Shown here in pieces: positions 1 to 6,730 of a DNA stretch of 17,043 nt. The notes under the pieces were generated by a model that made no database searches, had not been told where the DNA came from, and saw nothing but the letters and a program-made list of their open reading frames with translations. The translations under genes and the position numbers were made by a program. This DNA is from Actinomycetes bacterium (GTDB lineage: Bacteria > Actinomycetota > Actinomycetes > Streptosporangiales > Streptosporangiaceae): the NCBI GenBank assembly GCA_025964635.1, contig JAOPYP010000383.1, forward strand, positions 1-17,043. Direction: 5' to 3'. Positions within the stretch are counted from its first letter, which is position 1, and every line of letters starts with the position of its first letter.

Positions 1-1147
1 AGGCGCCGGACCGCTCCCCCAGCACCGCCGCGTAGTGCCCGATCAGCTGGTCCCCCAGCGCCGTCCAGCTGCGGGCCAGCACCCGCTGCCGGCCGGCCCG
101 GCCCATCGCCGCCCGGCCCGGCGGGTCGGCGGCCAGTCGCCGGGTGGCCGCGGTCAGCGCACCCGCGTCCCCGGGCGGCACCAGGTAGCCGGTGACCCCG
201 TCCTCGACCAGGTCGACCGGGCCGCCCACGGCCGGGGCCACCACCGGCAGGCCGGACGCCGCCGCTTCCTGGATGGTCTGGCCGAACGTCTCGTGGCAGC
301 CGCTGTGCACGAACACGTCCAGGCTGGCGAAGATCCGGGCCAGCTGCTCGCCACGGTGCTGGCCGAGGAAGACCGCGGACGGCATGAGCCGGCGCAGCCG
401 GGCCTCGGCCGGCCCGCTGCCCACGATGACCAGGCGCACCCCCGGCAGCGCGGCCACCCCCGCCAGCAGCTCGACCTGCTTCTCGGGGGCCAGCCGGCCG
501 ACGTACCCGGCCAGCACCTCCCCGTCCGGCGCCAGGGCCTGGCGCAGCGGGTCGCTGCGGTTCGCCGGGCTGAACCGCTGGACATCCACGCCGCGGCCCC
601 ACAGCCAGATGCGCTGCACGCCGTGCGCGGCCAGCCGCTCGATGCTGGGCGTGGACGGCGCGAGCGTCCGGTCGGCGGCGTTGTGGATGCCCGCCAGCCA
701 GCGCCAGGCGGCGGCCTCCGCCACCCGGCCCCAGTGATACGCCCGCGCATAGCCCGGCACATCGGTCTGGTACACGGCCACCACCGGCAGCCGCACCCGC
801 CGGGCCGAGCGGCTGCCCAGCGCGCCGAGGAAGAACGGGCTGGCCAGGTGGACAAGTTCGGCGCGGTGCGCGACCAGCGCACGCTGGATGGCCGGGGAGG
901 CCAGGCCGAGCCGCACGCTCCGGTACCCCGGGAACGGCACCGAGCGCACCCGGACCACCGGGAACCCGTGCCGCGTGTCCGGCGGGAACCCGGGCCGCGG
1001 GTCCGGCGGGCACCCGGTCGCCGGCTGAGGGGCGATGACCAGGGGCTGATGCCCCCGGGCCACGAGATGCTCGGCGACCCGGAGCACGCTGTGCGCCACG
1101 CCGTTCACCTCGGGCGGGAACGATTCGGTGATGATCCCAATCCGCAC
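1..1147 (-). CDS. GT4 glycosyltransferase, MgtA/PimB'-like (3' end cut)
   Basis: Predicted GT-B retaining glycosyltransferase, probably transferring a hexose (mannose in the closest families I recognise) from a nucleotide sugar to a lipid or envelope acceptor at the cytoplasmic membrane face. 382 codons are visible. The N-terminus reads MRIGIITESFPPEVNGVAHS, the typical acceptor-domain opening with the glycine-rich loop. The donor domain has AGYVGRLAPEKQVELL (about 213-228), VIVGSGP (240-246) and the GT4 E-x7-E motif in HETFGQTIQEAA, Glu286 and Glu294. GTG at 1147 was chosen because a GGTGG ribosome site lies just upstream and the family motif starts there. The frame is still open at base 1, but by family length (about 375-385) nearly all of the protein is present. 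It is divergent from upp. The donor sugar is inference; the GT4 family is clear. Confidence 0.88.
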   Translation of the reverse strand, partial: MRIGIITESFPPEVNGVAHSVLRVAEHLVARGHQPLVIAPQPATGCPPDPRPGFPPDTRHGFPVVRVRSVPFPGYRSVRLGLASPAIQRALVAHRAELVHLASPFFLGALGSRSARRVRLPVVAVYQTDVPGYARAYHWGRVAEAAAWRWLAGIHNAADRTLAPSTPSIERLAAHGVQRIWLWGRGVDVQRFSPANRSDPLRQALAPDGEVLAGYVGRLAPEKQVELLAGVAALPGVRLVIVGSGPAEARLRRLMPSAVFLGQHRGEQLARIFASLDVFVHSGCHETFGQTIQEAAASGLPVVAPAVGGPVDLVEDGVTGYLVPPGDAGALTAATRRLAADPPGRAAMGRAGRQRVLARSWTALGDQLIGHYAAVLGERSGA

Positions 1148-1364
1148 GCTGCCACCATGCAACGCGGTCGTGGCACCCGCGCCGGCCGCGCCGTGGCCGG
1201 GGCAAGAACTGTCGGTGACATCTGCGCGCCGCCCGCGGCCTGGTGTCCACCTGGGAGCCGCGTAGCGTCCACTTTCCCGCGTTCCCGCAGGTAGAGCGCA
1301 TATGGTCAGCAGCGGTGCGCCGCCTGGCCTGCACGGCCGGGCGGGCGCTGCCAGACTAGTGATC
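1148..1364. promoter_or_regulatory. Divergent intergenic region between GT4 gene and upp
   Basis: 217 bases separate two divergent starts, so promoters for both must lie here or inside the flanking genes. I could not find a convincing -35/-10 pair on either strand. A plus-strand frame is open from ATG 1302 into upp, but homologous Upp proteins start at the ATG at 1365. Confidence 0.35.
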
Positions 1365-2009
1365 ATGCAGACTCTGGTCGTCGATCACCCGCTCATCGCC
1401 CACAAGCTCACCGCGCTGCGCGATGAGCGCACCGACTCTCCCACGTTCCGCCGGCTCACCGATGAGCTCGTCACGCTGCTCGCCTACGAGGCCACCCGCG
1501 AGGTGCGGGTGCAGCCCGAGGTGGTGACCACACCGGTCGGCGAGGCCCGCGGGGTCAAGCTCGCCCGGCCGGTGCCGCTGGTCGTCCCGGTGCTGCGGGC
1601 CGGGATCGGCATGCTGGACGGCATGATCCAGCTGCTGCCCACGGCCGACGTGGGCTTCGTGGGGCTGGCCCGCGACGAGGAATCGCTGGTCGCCGCGACG
1701 TACGCCAACCGGCTGCCCGCCAACCTGGCCGGCCGCGACGTGTTCGTGCTGGACCCCATGCTGGCCACGGGCGGGACCCTGGAGACCGTGATCACCATGC
1801 TGAGCCAGCGCGACGCGGCGTCGGTCACCGCGGTGTGCCTGCTCGCCGCGCCGGAGGGGATCGAGCGGATCGCGGCCACGTTCCCGCATGACGACGAGCC
1901 GCTGCCGGTCCGGGTGGTCACCGCGGCCCTGGACGAGCGGCTGAACGAGCGCGGCTACATCGTCCCCGGCCTCGGCGACGCCGGCGACCGCCTCTTCGGC
2001 GAGATCTGA
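1365..2009 (+). CDS. upp: Uracil phosphoribosyltransferase
   Basis: Cytosolic pyrimidine salvage enzyme: uracil + PRPP to UMP + pyrophosphate. The 214-residue product has the usual family length (about 208-214). It opens MQTLVVDHPLIAHKLTALRD, carries VPVLRAGIGM (74-83), the PRPP-binding DPMLATGGT (130-138) and the C-terminal uracil-binding segment GYIVPGLGDAGDRLFG. ATG at 1365 matches the family N-terminus. No Shine-Dalgarno is visible before it (the preceding bases are CTAGTGATC), so a leaderless or weakly initiated transcript is possible. It is convergent with the ALDH-like gene, with 19 bases between the stops and no clear hairpin between them. Confidence 0.97.
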   Translation: MQTLVVDHPLIAHKLTALRDERTDSPTFRRLTDELVTLLAYEATREVRVQPEVVTTPVGEARGVKLARPVPLVVPVLRAGIGMLDGMIQLLPTADVGFVGLARDEESLVAATYANRLPANLAGRDVFVLDPMLATGGTLETVITMLSQRDAASVTAVCLLAAPEGIERIAATFPHDDEPLPVRVVTAALDERLNERGYIVPGLGDAGDRLFGEI

Positions 2010-2028
2010 GCGGCCCGGCGCGCACGCC

Positions 2029-3039
2029 TCAGGTGCCGACCGGGTGCCAGACGGTCTTGGTCTCCAGGAAGGCCAGCAACCGCCGCAGGCCCGGGTCGGC
2101 CGCCCAGTCCTCGGCCACCCGGCCGGGCCCGGCGGCGAACACCCGCTTGACGTTCCCGGCCGCGAGCCGCTCGAGGGCCGCCCGGTCCGCCGGCTCCGTG
2201 CCGGTCAGGTCGATCGCATTGACGTCCTGGTGCGCGGCGAGCACCGGCGCGAGCTCGGCGAACCGCCCGGTCAGCACGTTGACCACGCCGCCCGGCACGT
2301 CGGAGGTGGCCAGCACCTCGGCCAGGCTGACCGCGGCCAGCACGGCCGGCCCGCTGGCCAGCAGGACGGCGGTGTTGCCGGTCGCGATGACCGGCGCGAG
2401 CACGCTGACCAGCCCGAGCAGCCCGGCCGCGGGCGGCGCGAGCACCGCGACGACCCCGGTCGGCTCGGGCACGCTGAGGTTGAAGTACGGGCCGGCCACC
2501 GGGTTGGCGCCCCCGGCGATCTGCGCGACCTTGTCCGGCCAGCCCGCATACCAGACCCAGCGGTCGACCGCCGCCGCGACGTCCCGCGCCGCACTCTCCC
2601 GGCCGTTATTTCTTTCCGCAACGAGGACCTCGTCGGTGAACTGGCCCGCGCGTCCTTCCAGCATCTCGGCCACCCGGTAGAGGACCTGGCCGCGGTTGTA
2701 GGCGGTCGCGCCGGACCAGCCGCCGAACGCCTTGCGGGCCGCGACGACGGCGTCCCGGGCGTCCTTGCGCGAGGCGAGTGCGGCGTGCGCGAGCAGGGTC
2801 CCGTCCGGCGCCGTGACCGGGAACGACCGGCCCGACTCCGACCGGGGGAACGCGCCGCCGATGAACAGCTTGTAGGTCTTGCGGACCGCCAGCCGGGTAT
2901 CGCCGCCCGCGGCCGGGGGGCGGCGGGCGGCGTCGCTGGCCGGCCGCTCCCCGCCGGACCGGGGCGAGGGAGCCTTACGTGAGCTTTTCGTTGCGGAAGA
3001 TTTTTCTGGTTTGGCCCGGGGGGCGCGGCGGTCAGGCAT
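2029..3039 (-). CDS. Non-catalytic ALDH-like protein (ALDH16 second-domain type)
   Basis: 336 residues with an aldehyde-dehydrogenase NAD-binding-like fold (YKLFIGGAFPRSESG at 56-70, then APVIATGNTAV and GGVVNVLTG at about 215-258) but no catalytic apparatus. Where the active enzyme next door has IPWNFP this one has LAPPAAG, the NAD-phosphate Lys is gone (LLASG), there is no ELGGK glutamate, and the chain ends in LETKTVWHPVG before any catalytic-Cys region. Residues 1-55 form a Lys/Arg/Ser/Pro/Ala-rich linker. The start ATG overlaps the stop of the upstream ALDH by 8 bases (ATGCCTGA), indicating translational coupling. Together the two products (486 + 336) resemble the two halves of ALDH16, whose second half is a pseudo-domain. 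A structural or oligomerisation role with the active ALDH is inference. The linker uses several AT-rich codons (AAA, TCT, TCA, CGT) unlike its neighbours. Confidence 0.85.
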   Translation of the reverse strand: MPDRRAPRAKPEKSSATKSSRKAPSPRSGGERPASDAARRPPAAGGDTRLAVRKTYKLFIGGAFPRSESGRSFPVTAPDGTLLAHAALASRKDARDAVVAARKAFGGWSGATAYNRGQVLYRVAEMLEGRAGQFTDEVLVAERNNGRESAARDVAAAVDRWVWYAGWPDKVAQIAGGANPVAGPYFNLSVPEPTGVVAVLAPPAAGLLGLVSVLAPVIATGNTAVLLASGPAVLAAVSLAEVLATSDVPGGVVNVLTGRFAELAPVLAAHQDVNAIDLTGTEPADRAALERLAAGNVKRVFAAGPGRVAEDWAADPGLRRLLAFLETKTVWHPVGT

Positions 3040-4492
3040 CGAGGTACCCGGCCAGCCCGTGACGCCCGCCTTCCCGGCCGAACCCCGACTCCTGGTAACC
3101 GCCGAACGGGCTGGCCGGGTCGAACCGGTTGTAGGTGTTGGCCCAGATCACCCCGGCGCGCAGGCGCTGCGCCATCCAGAAGATCCGGCTGCCCTTCTCG
3201 GTCCAGATCCCGGCGGACAGCCCGTACGGGGTGTTGTTCGCCTTGGCCACGGCTTCCTCCGGGGTGCGGAACGTGAGCACGGACAGCACCGGCCCGAAGA
3301 TTTCCTCCTGGGCGATCCGGTGCGCCTGGCTGACCCCGCTGAACACGGTGGGCGGGAACCAGTAGCCCCGGTCCGGCAGGGCGCAGGCCGGTGACCAGCG
3401 CTCCGCGCCCTCCTGCTCGCCGGCCGCGGACAGCTCGGTGATCTTGTCAAGCTGCTGGCGGGAGTTGATCGCGCCGATGTCGGTGTTCTTGTCCAGCGGG
3501 TCGCCCAGGCGCAGCGTGCCGAGCCGCCGCTTGAGCCGGTCCAGCACGGTATCCGCGACCGACTCCTGGACCAGCAGCCGGGAGCCCGCGCAGCAGACGT
3601 GGCCCTGGTTGAAGAAGATGCCATTGACGATGCCCTCGACCGCCTGGTCCAGCGGTGCGTCGTCGAAGACCACGTTCGCGGCCTTGCCGCCGAGTTCCAG
3701 GGTGAGCCGGGTGCCCGTGCCCGCCAGCGCGCGCTGGATCTCCTTGCCAACCTCGGTGGAGCCGGTGAACGCGACCTTGTCCACGCCGGGGTGCGCGACC
3801 AGGGCCCGGCCGGTCGCGCCGTCGCCGGTCAGGATGTTCACCGTGCCGGGCGGCAGGCCCGCTTCCTGGATGACCTCGGCCAGCAGCAGCGCGGTCAGCG
3901 GCGTGGTCTCGGCCGGCTTGAGCACGCACGTGTTGCCGGCCGCCAGCGCCGGGGCCAGCTTCCAGGCCGCCATCAGCAGCGGGAAGTTCCACGGGATGAC
4001 CTGGCCGGCCACCCCGAGCGGCCGCGGGTCAGGGCCGAACCCGGCGTGGGCCAGCTTGTCCGCCCAGCCCGCGTAGTAGAAGAAGTGCGCGGCGGCCAGC
4101 GGGATGTCCACGTCCCGCGATTCCCTGATCGGCTTGCCGTTGTCCAGGCTTTCCAGCACCGCGAACTCGCGGGCCCGCTCCTGGATGACCCGGGCGACCC
4201 GGTACAGGTACTTGGCCCGGTCACGGCCCGGGGTGGCGCCCCAGGGCCCGCCGTAGGCCGCGCGGGCCGCGGCGACCGCCCGGTCCACGTCCGGCTCCCC
4301 GGCCTGCGCCACCTCGGCGAGGGGCTGCTCGGTGGCCGGGTTCAGCGTGGCGAAGTACTCGCCGGCCGCGGGCGGGACGAACTCGCCGCCGATGAACAGC
4401 CCGTAGCGGGGGGCGATCGACACCACGTCCGCGGACTCGGGCGCCGGGGCGTAATCCCAGTCCGGAGTGGCCAGGGGTGAGGTGGCGACCAT
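3032..4492 (-). CDS. NAD(P)-dependent aldehyde dehydrogenase, catalytic partner
   Basis: Oxidises an aldehyde to the carboxylate with NAD(P)+ in the cytosol; the substrate is not predictable. The 486 residues contain the complete family machinery: VIPWNFP with Asn169, LKPAE with Lys192, FTGSTEVGK (242-250) at the dinucleotide site, LELGGK with general base Glu266, FNQGHVCCAGSR with nucleophile Cys300, and EEIFGPV (396-402). The C-terminus, SPFGGYQESGFGREGG, is the usual oligomerisation strand. ATG at 4492 gives a normal N-terminus. The gene lies 44 bases downstream of marR on the same strand and overlaps the non-catalytic ALDH-like gene, so the three probably form one operon. MarR control is inferred from that linkage. 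Confidence 0.95.
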   Translation of the reverse strand: MVATSPLATPDWDYAPAPESADVVSIAPRYGLFIGGEFVPPAAGEYFATLNPATEQPLAEVAQAGEPDVDRAVAAARAAYGGPWGATPGRDRAKYLYRVARVIQERAREFAVLESLDNGKPIRESRDVDIPLAAAHFFYYAGWADKLAHAGFGPDPRPLGVAGQVIPWNFPLLMAAWKLAPALAAGNTCVLKPAETTPLTALLLAEVIQEAGLPPGTVNILTGDGATGRALVAHPGVDKVAFTGSTEVGKEIQRALAGTGTRLTLELGGKAANVVFDDAPLDQAVEGIVNGIFFNQGHVCCAGSRLLVQESVADTVLDRLKRRLGTLRLGDPLDKNTDIGAINSRQQLDKITELSAAGEQEGAERWSPACALPDRGYWFPPTVFSGVSQAHRIAQEEIFGPVLSVLTFRTPEEAVAKANNTPYGLSAGIWTEKGSRIFWMAQRLRAGVIWANTYNRFDPASPFGGYQESGFGREGGRHGLAGYLDA

Positions 4493-4536
4493 GGCGTTAA
4501 CCTACCTCGCCGCGGGCGGCCGGGGCCCGGGCTGGC

Positions 4537-5001
4537 TCACCGGCCCGCCGACCGGGCGGGCTGCGGGCCGGCCGGGCGGGCCAGCTGCTCGGCCAGCGCG
4601 TCCAGGGCCGGGAGCGCCGCGATGAGCACCTCCACCTGTTCCGCGGGCAGCCGGGCGGCCGACTCCGAGACCACCTGGGCCCGGGCGTTCTTGATGCGCT
4701 GGTGCATCCGCGCGCCTTCCGGGGTCGCCGCGACCTGCCAGGCGCGCAGGTCGGCGGGATCCGGCGTCCGCACGATCAGCTCCGCCGAGGTCAGGGCGCC
4801 TATCACCCGGGACAGCATGGTCGGGTTGAGCCCCTCGAGCTCGGCGAGCTGCGCCAGGCCCAGCGGACCCCGGGCCGCGATCAGGCCCAGCACGGAGGCC
4901 TGGGTGGGGGTGAGGCCCTCGGAGGTCGCGGACGCGTTGAGCCGGCGGGCGATCCTGCTGACCACGCCGCGCAGGTGGGTAGCCGACTCCACATCCAGCA
5001 T
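4537..5001 (-). CDS. MarR-family transcriptional regulator
   Basis: 154-residue winged-helix regulator, normal MarR length. Helical dimer segments flank a DNA-binding domain: LTPTQASVLGLIAARGPLGL, recognition region LNPTMLSRVIGAL (58-70), and wing with DPADLRAW (81-88). The frame is open further upstream to 5124, but ATG at 5001 is preferred because GGGAGGT (bases 5007-5013, minus strand) stands six bases before it and the family homology starts at MLDVESATHLRG. It is divergent from the MFS exporter and is the first gene before the ALDH pair. The classic arrangement suggests it represses the exporter, and perhaps its own operon, through the palindrome at 5072-5089. The inducing ligand is unknown. 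Confidence 0.93.
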   Translation of the reverse strand: MLDVESATHLRGVVSRIARRLNASATSEGLTPTQASVLGLIAARGPLGLAQLAELEGLNPTMLSRVIGALTSAELIVRTPDPADLRAWQVAATPEGARMHQRIKNARAQVVSESAARLPAEQVEVLIAALPALDALAEQLARPAGPQPARSAGR

Positions 5002-5017
5002 CCGTGACCTCCCAGTG

Positions 5018-5045
5018 CGGGCCGGCCATCGCCGGGCCGGCCATC
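5018..5045. repeat. 13-bp direct repeat pair upstream of marR
   Basis: CGGGCCGGCCATC occurs at 5018-5030 and again at 5033-5045, a 15-base period. It lies between the marR start and the operator palindrome, in the probable marR leader. It may be chance in GC-rich DNA. Confidence 0.7.
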
Positions 5046-5048
5046 CCT

Positions 5049-5068
5049 CAGCCCGCCGTCGCGGGCTG
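5049..5068. repeat. 8-bp inverted repeat with 4-nt loop
   Basis: CAGCCCGC, loop CGTC, GCGGGCTG: perfect 8-base arms, three bases away from the TTGCTTGC palindrome. It would form a stable hairpin in the marR leader transcript, or could be a second protein site. Confidence 0.75.
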
Positions 5069-5071
5069 GCA

Positions 5072-5089
5072 TTGCTTGCTGGCAAGCAA
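5072..5089. promoter_or_regulatory. Probable MarR operator palindrome
   Basis: TTGCTTGC-TG-GCAAGCAA is a perfect inverted repeat with 8-base arms and a 2-base centre, the size and TTGC...GCAA style typical of MarR-family operators. It lies between the divergent marR and MFS genes and covers the -35 hexamer and spacer of the predicted MFS promoter, so binding would block RNA polymerase. Binding by this particular MarR is inference. Confidence 0.72.
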
Positions 5090-5100
5090 GTCGCTTTAAT
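5072..5100 (+). promoter_or_regulatory. Predicted promoter for leader ORF and MFS exporter
   Basis: -35 TTGCTT (5072-5077), a 17-base spacer and -10 TTTAAT (5095-5100), an AT-rich island in otherwise GC-rich DNA. Transcription would start near 5107, exactly at the ATG of the leader ORF, which suggests a leaderless transcript. Confidence 0.6.
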
Positions 5101-5106
5101 GGTCTC

Positions 5107-5214
5107 ATGGCCGCCAGGCAGCAATCCCCGCGCCCGTCGTCCGCCGGGACTTCACGACGACGCCGACGCCGACGCCCGGCCGGCGGCACGGCCGGTCATG
5201 GCCCGCTCTCGTGA
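5107..5214 (+). CDS. Candidate leader peptide with seven-Arg run
   Basis: Small ORF of 35 codons plus stop, possibly regulatory. ATG 5107 sits where transcription from the predicted promoter should begin. Codons 17-23 (5155-5175) are seven consecutive Arg codons, four of them CGA (rare in high-GC actinomycetes). They abut a perfect hairpin (5176-5195). The ORF ends in TGA at 5212-5214, overlapping the GTG start of the MFS gene by four bases (GTGA), the same overlap used by true operon genes elsewhere in this window. The exporter has no Shine-Dalgarno of its own, so its translation may depend on ribosomes finishing this leader. I recognise no family. It could be chance, since short open frames are common at this GC content. 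Confidence 0.4.
   Translation: MAARQQSPRPSSAGTSRRRRRRRPAGGTAGHGPLS
5176..5195 (+). promoter_or_regulatory. Hairpin between Arg codons and MFS start
   Basis: CCGGCCG, loop GCGGCA, CGGCCGG: 7-base all-GC arms beginning directly after the last Arg codon of the leader ORF and ending 15 bases before the MFS start codon. No U-run follows, so it would act on translation rather than as an intrinsic terminator. Confidence 0.5.
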
Positions 5215-6629
5215 CACTCCGCCATGATGCCGACCCGCCATCACCGACCGCAAACCCCGCCGGGACGCCCGCCGGGTACGGCCGGCACAAGCGCCTCGTG
5301 TTCGCCTCGGTCTCGGTGGCCCTGTTCATGGTCGCGGTGGACCAGACGATCGTGGCCACCGCCCTGCCGTCGATCCAGGCCGACCTGCACACGCGGATCA
5401 ACTGGGCCGGATGGACCATCACCGCGTACAGCCTGGCCCAGGTCCTGGCCATGCCGGTGGCGGGCCGGCTGAGCGACCAGTTCGGGCGCAAGACCATCTT
5501 CCTGTGCGCCGCGGCGGTGTTCACGATCGCCTCGCTGTGCTGCGGGCTCAGCAACTCCATCTACATGCTGATCGCGCTGCGCGGCGTGCAGGCCCTCGGC
5601 GGCGGCGCATTCATGCCGTCGGCCTCCGGCATCGTCGCCGATCAGTTCGGGCCGGACCGGGACCGGGCCCTCGCGATGTTCACCAGCATCCTGCCCATCG
5701 GCGGCATCGTCGGGCCCGTGCTGGGCGGGCTGTTCGTGACCTACTGGTCCTGGCGCGGGATCTTCCTCATCAACGTCCCGATCGGGGTGGCGCTGATCAT
5801 CCTGTGCGCGGTGGTCATTCCCCGCAGCATCCGCCGGACCCGGGCGCCGGTGGACGTGGTGGGGGTGGCCCTGCTCGGCTCCATGCTCCTGGCCGTGATG
5901 TTCGGCTTCGCGTTCCTCGGCGCGGGGTCGTCCTCGGCCGGGTCGTGGTCGTTCCTGGTGCCGGAGGGTATAGGCATCGCGGCCGGGGTGCTGTTCGTGC
6001 GGCACATCCGGCGGCACGCGGACCCGTTCATCCCGGCCCAGCTACTGTACGGGCGCGGTTTCGGGGTCATGAACCTGATCAATTTCGTGTATGGCGGCGC
6101 GGTCCTGGGGCTGGCCGCCGTGGTGCCCCTGTACGCCGAGCTCCGGTACGGGCTGCGGCCGCTCGCCGCCGGCACGCTCCTGACCAGCCGCGCGGTCGGG
6201 ATGATCGCCGTCGCCGGGATCGCCTCTATGGCCCTGCGGCGCACCGGGTCCCGGCGGCCCATGATCATCGGATTCAGCGTGATCGCGCTGGGCCTGGTGC
6301 TGCTGTGGCTGCCGCCGCATCTGGTGGGGCCCTACGGGTGGCTGGCGGTCGCGGCCGGGCTGACCGGGCTGGGCATGGGCATGGCCGTCCCCGCGACCAA
6401 CAACGCCACGCTGCAGCTCGCGCCGGATCAGGTGGCCGCGATCACCGGGTTGCGGGGCATGTTCCGCCAGTCCGGTTCGATCCTGACCATCTCCGCGACG
6501 ACCGCGCTGCTCGCGACGGCCCACGATCCGGCGGTCGCGCAGAGCCGCGTCTTCCTGGTGTTCGCGGTCCTCATGGTGGCGCTGATCCCGCTGATCCTCG
6601 TGGTGCCTGATCATCACGGCCAGTGGTGA
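5211..6629 (+). CDS. MFS drug-efflux transporter, DHA2-like
   Basis: 472-residue polytopic membrane protein, probably a proton-coupled exporter of small hydrophobic or toxic compounds. Visible family signatures: VAVDQTIVATALPSIQADL at TM1 (41-59, motif D1 style), motif A GRLSDQFGRKTIF (85-97) in the TM2-3 loop, TM4 region ALRGVQALGGGAFMP, and the antiporter motif C GGIVGPVLGG (164-173). Many hydrophobic segments follow and it ends LVVPDHHGQW; the length and extra C-terminal helices suit the 14-TM DHA2 group. GTG 5211 is the only start before the first membrane helix and lacks a Shine-Dalgarno, consistent with coupling to the leader ORF. It is divergent from marR and probably repressed by it. 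The substrate cannot be predicted. Confidence 0.92.
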   Translation: MTLRHDADPPSPTANPAGTPAGYGRHKRLVFASVSVALFMVAVDQTIVATALPSIQADLHTRINWAGWTITAYSLAQVLAMPVAGRLSDQFGRKTIFLCAAAVFTIASLCCGLSNSIYMLIALRGVQALGGGAFMPSASGIVADQFGPDRDRALAMFTSILPIGGIVGPVLGGLFVTYWSWRGIFLINVPIGVALIILCAVVIPRSIRRTRAPVDVVGVALLGSMLLAVMFGFAFLGAGSSSAGSWSFLVPEGIGIAAGVLFVRHIRRHADPFIPAQLLYGRGFGVMNLINFVYGGAVLGLAAVVPLYAELRYGLRPLAAGTLLTSRAVGMIAVAGIASMALRRTGSRRPMIIGFSVIALGLVLLWLPPHLVGPYGWLAVAAGLTGLGMGMAVPATNNATLQLAPDQVAAITGLRGMFRQSGSILTISATTALLATAHDPAVAQSRVFLVFAVLMVALIPLILVVPDHHGQW

Positions 6630-6661
6630 GGGCCGGTGGTGAGGGCCGGTGGCGAGGGGGG
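6623..6661. repeat. 13-bp tandem repeat, about 3 units, over MFS stop codon
   Basis: GTGGTGAGGGCCG at 6623-6635 is repeated exactly at 6636-6648, followed by a degenerate copy GTGGCGAGGGGGG at 6649-6661. The first unit contains the MFS stop codon TGA (6627-6629), so the array lies mostly in the convergent gap before the ZAS-Asp23 gene. Confidence 0.85.
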
Positions 6662-6730
6662 ACGGCGGCGGACGACACGCCGATTTGCCCGGGTGACCGT
6701 CTCGGGCGGCTGGGGGATCCCGGCCGGGAG

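Noticed and set aside
35..1294. Long plus-strand open frame (419 codons) opposite the GT4 gene
   Set aside because: Its product is Arg/Pro/Gly/His-rich low-complexity sequence; the minus-strand frame has clear GT4 motifs. Typical GC-rich shadow.
1302..1364. 21-codon N-terminal extension of Upp from ATG 1302
   Set aside because: Known Upp proteins begin at the MQ...VDHPL segment, and the extension is low-complexity.
2613..3000. 11-bp inverted repeat TTCCGCAACGA / TCGTTGCGGAA about 360 bases apart
   Set aside because: Inside coding sequence; inverted matches of this length are expected by chance many times in 17 kb.
3032..3039. Programmed frameshift joining the two ALDH chains
   Set aside because: The 8-base stop/start overlap has no slippery sequence; simple translational coupling explains it.
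5176..5195. Intrinsic terminator upstream of the MFS gene
   Set aside because: The hairpin has no following T-run, and DNA downstream is GC-rich, so classical termination is unlikely.
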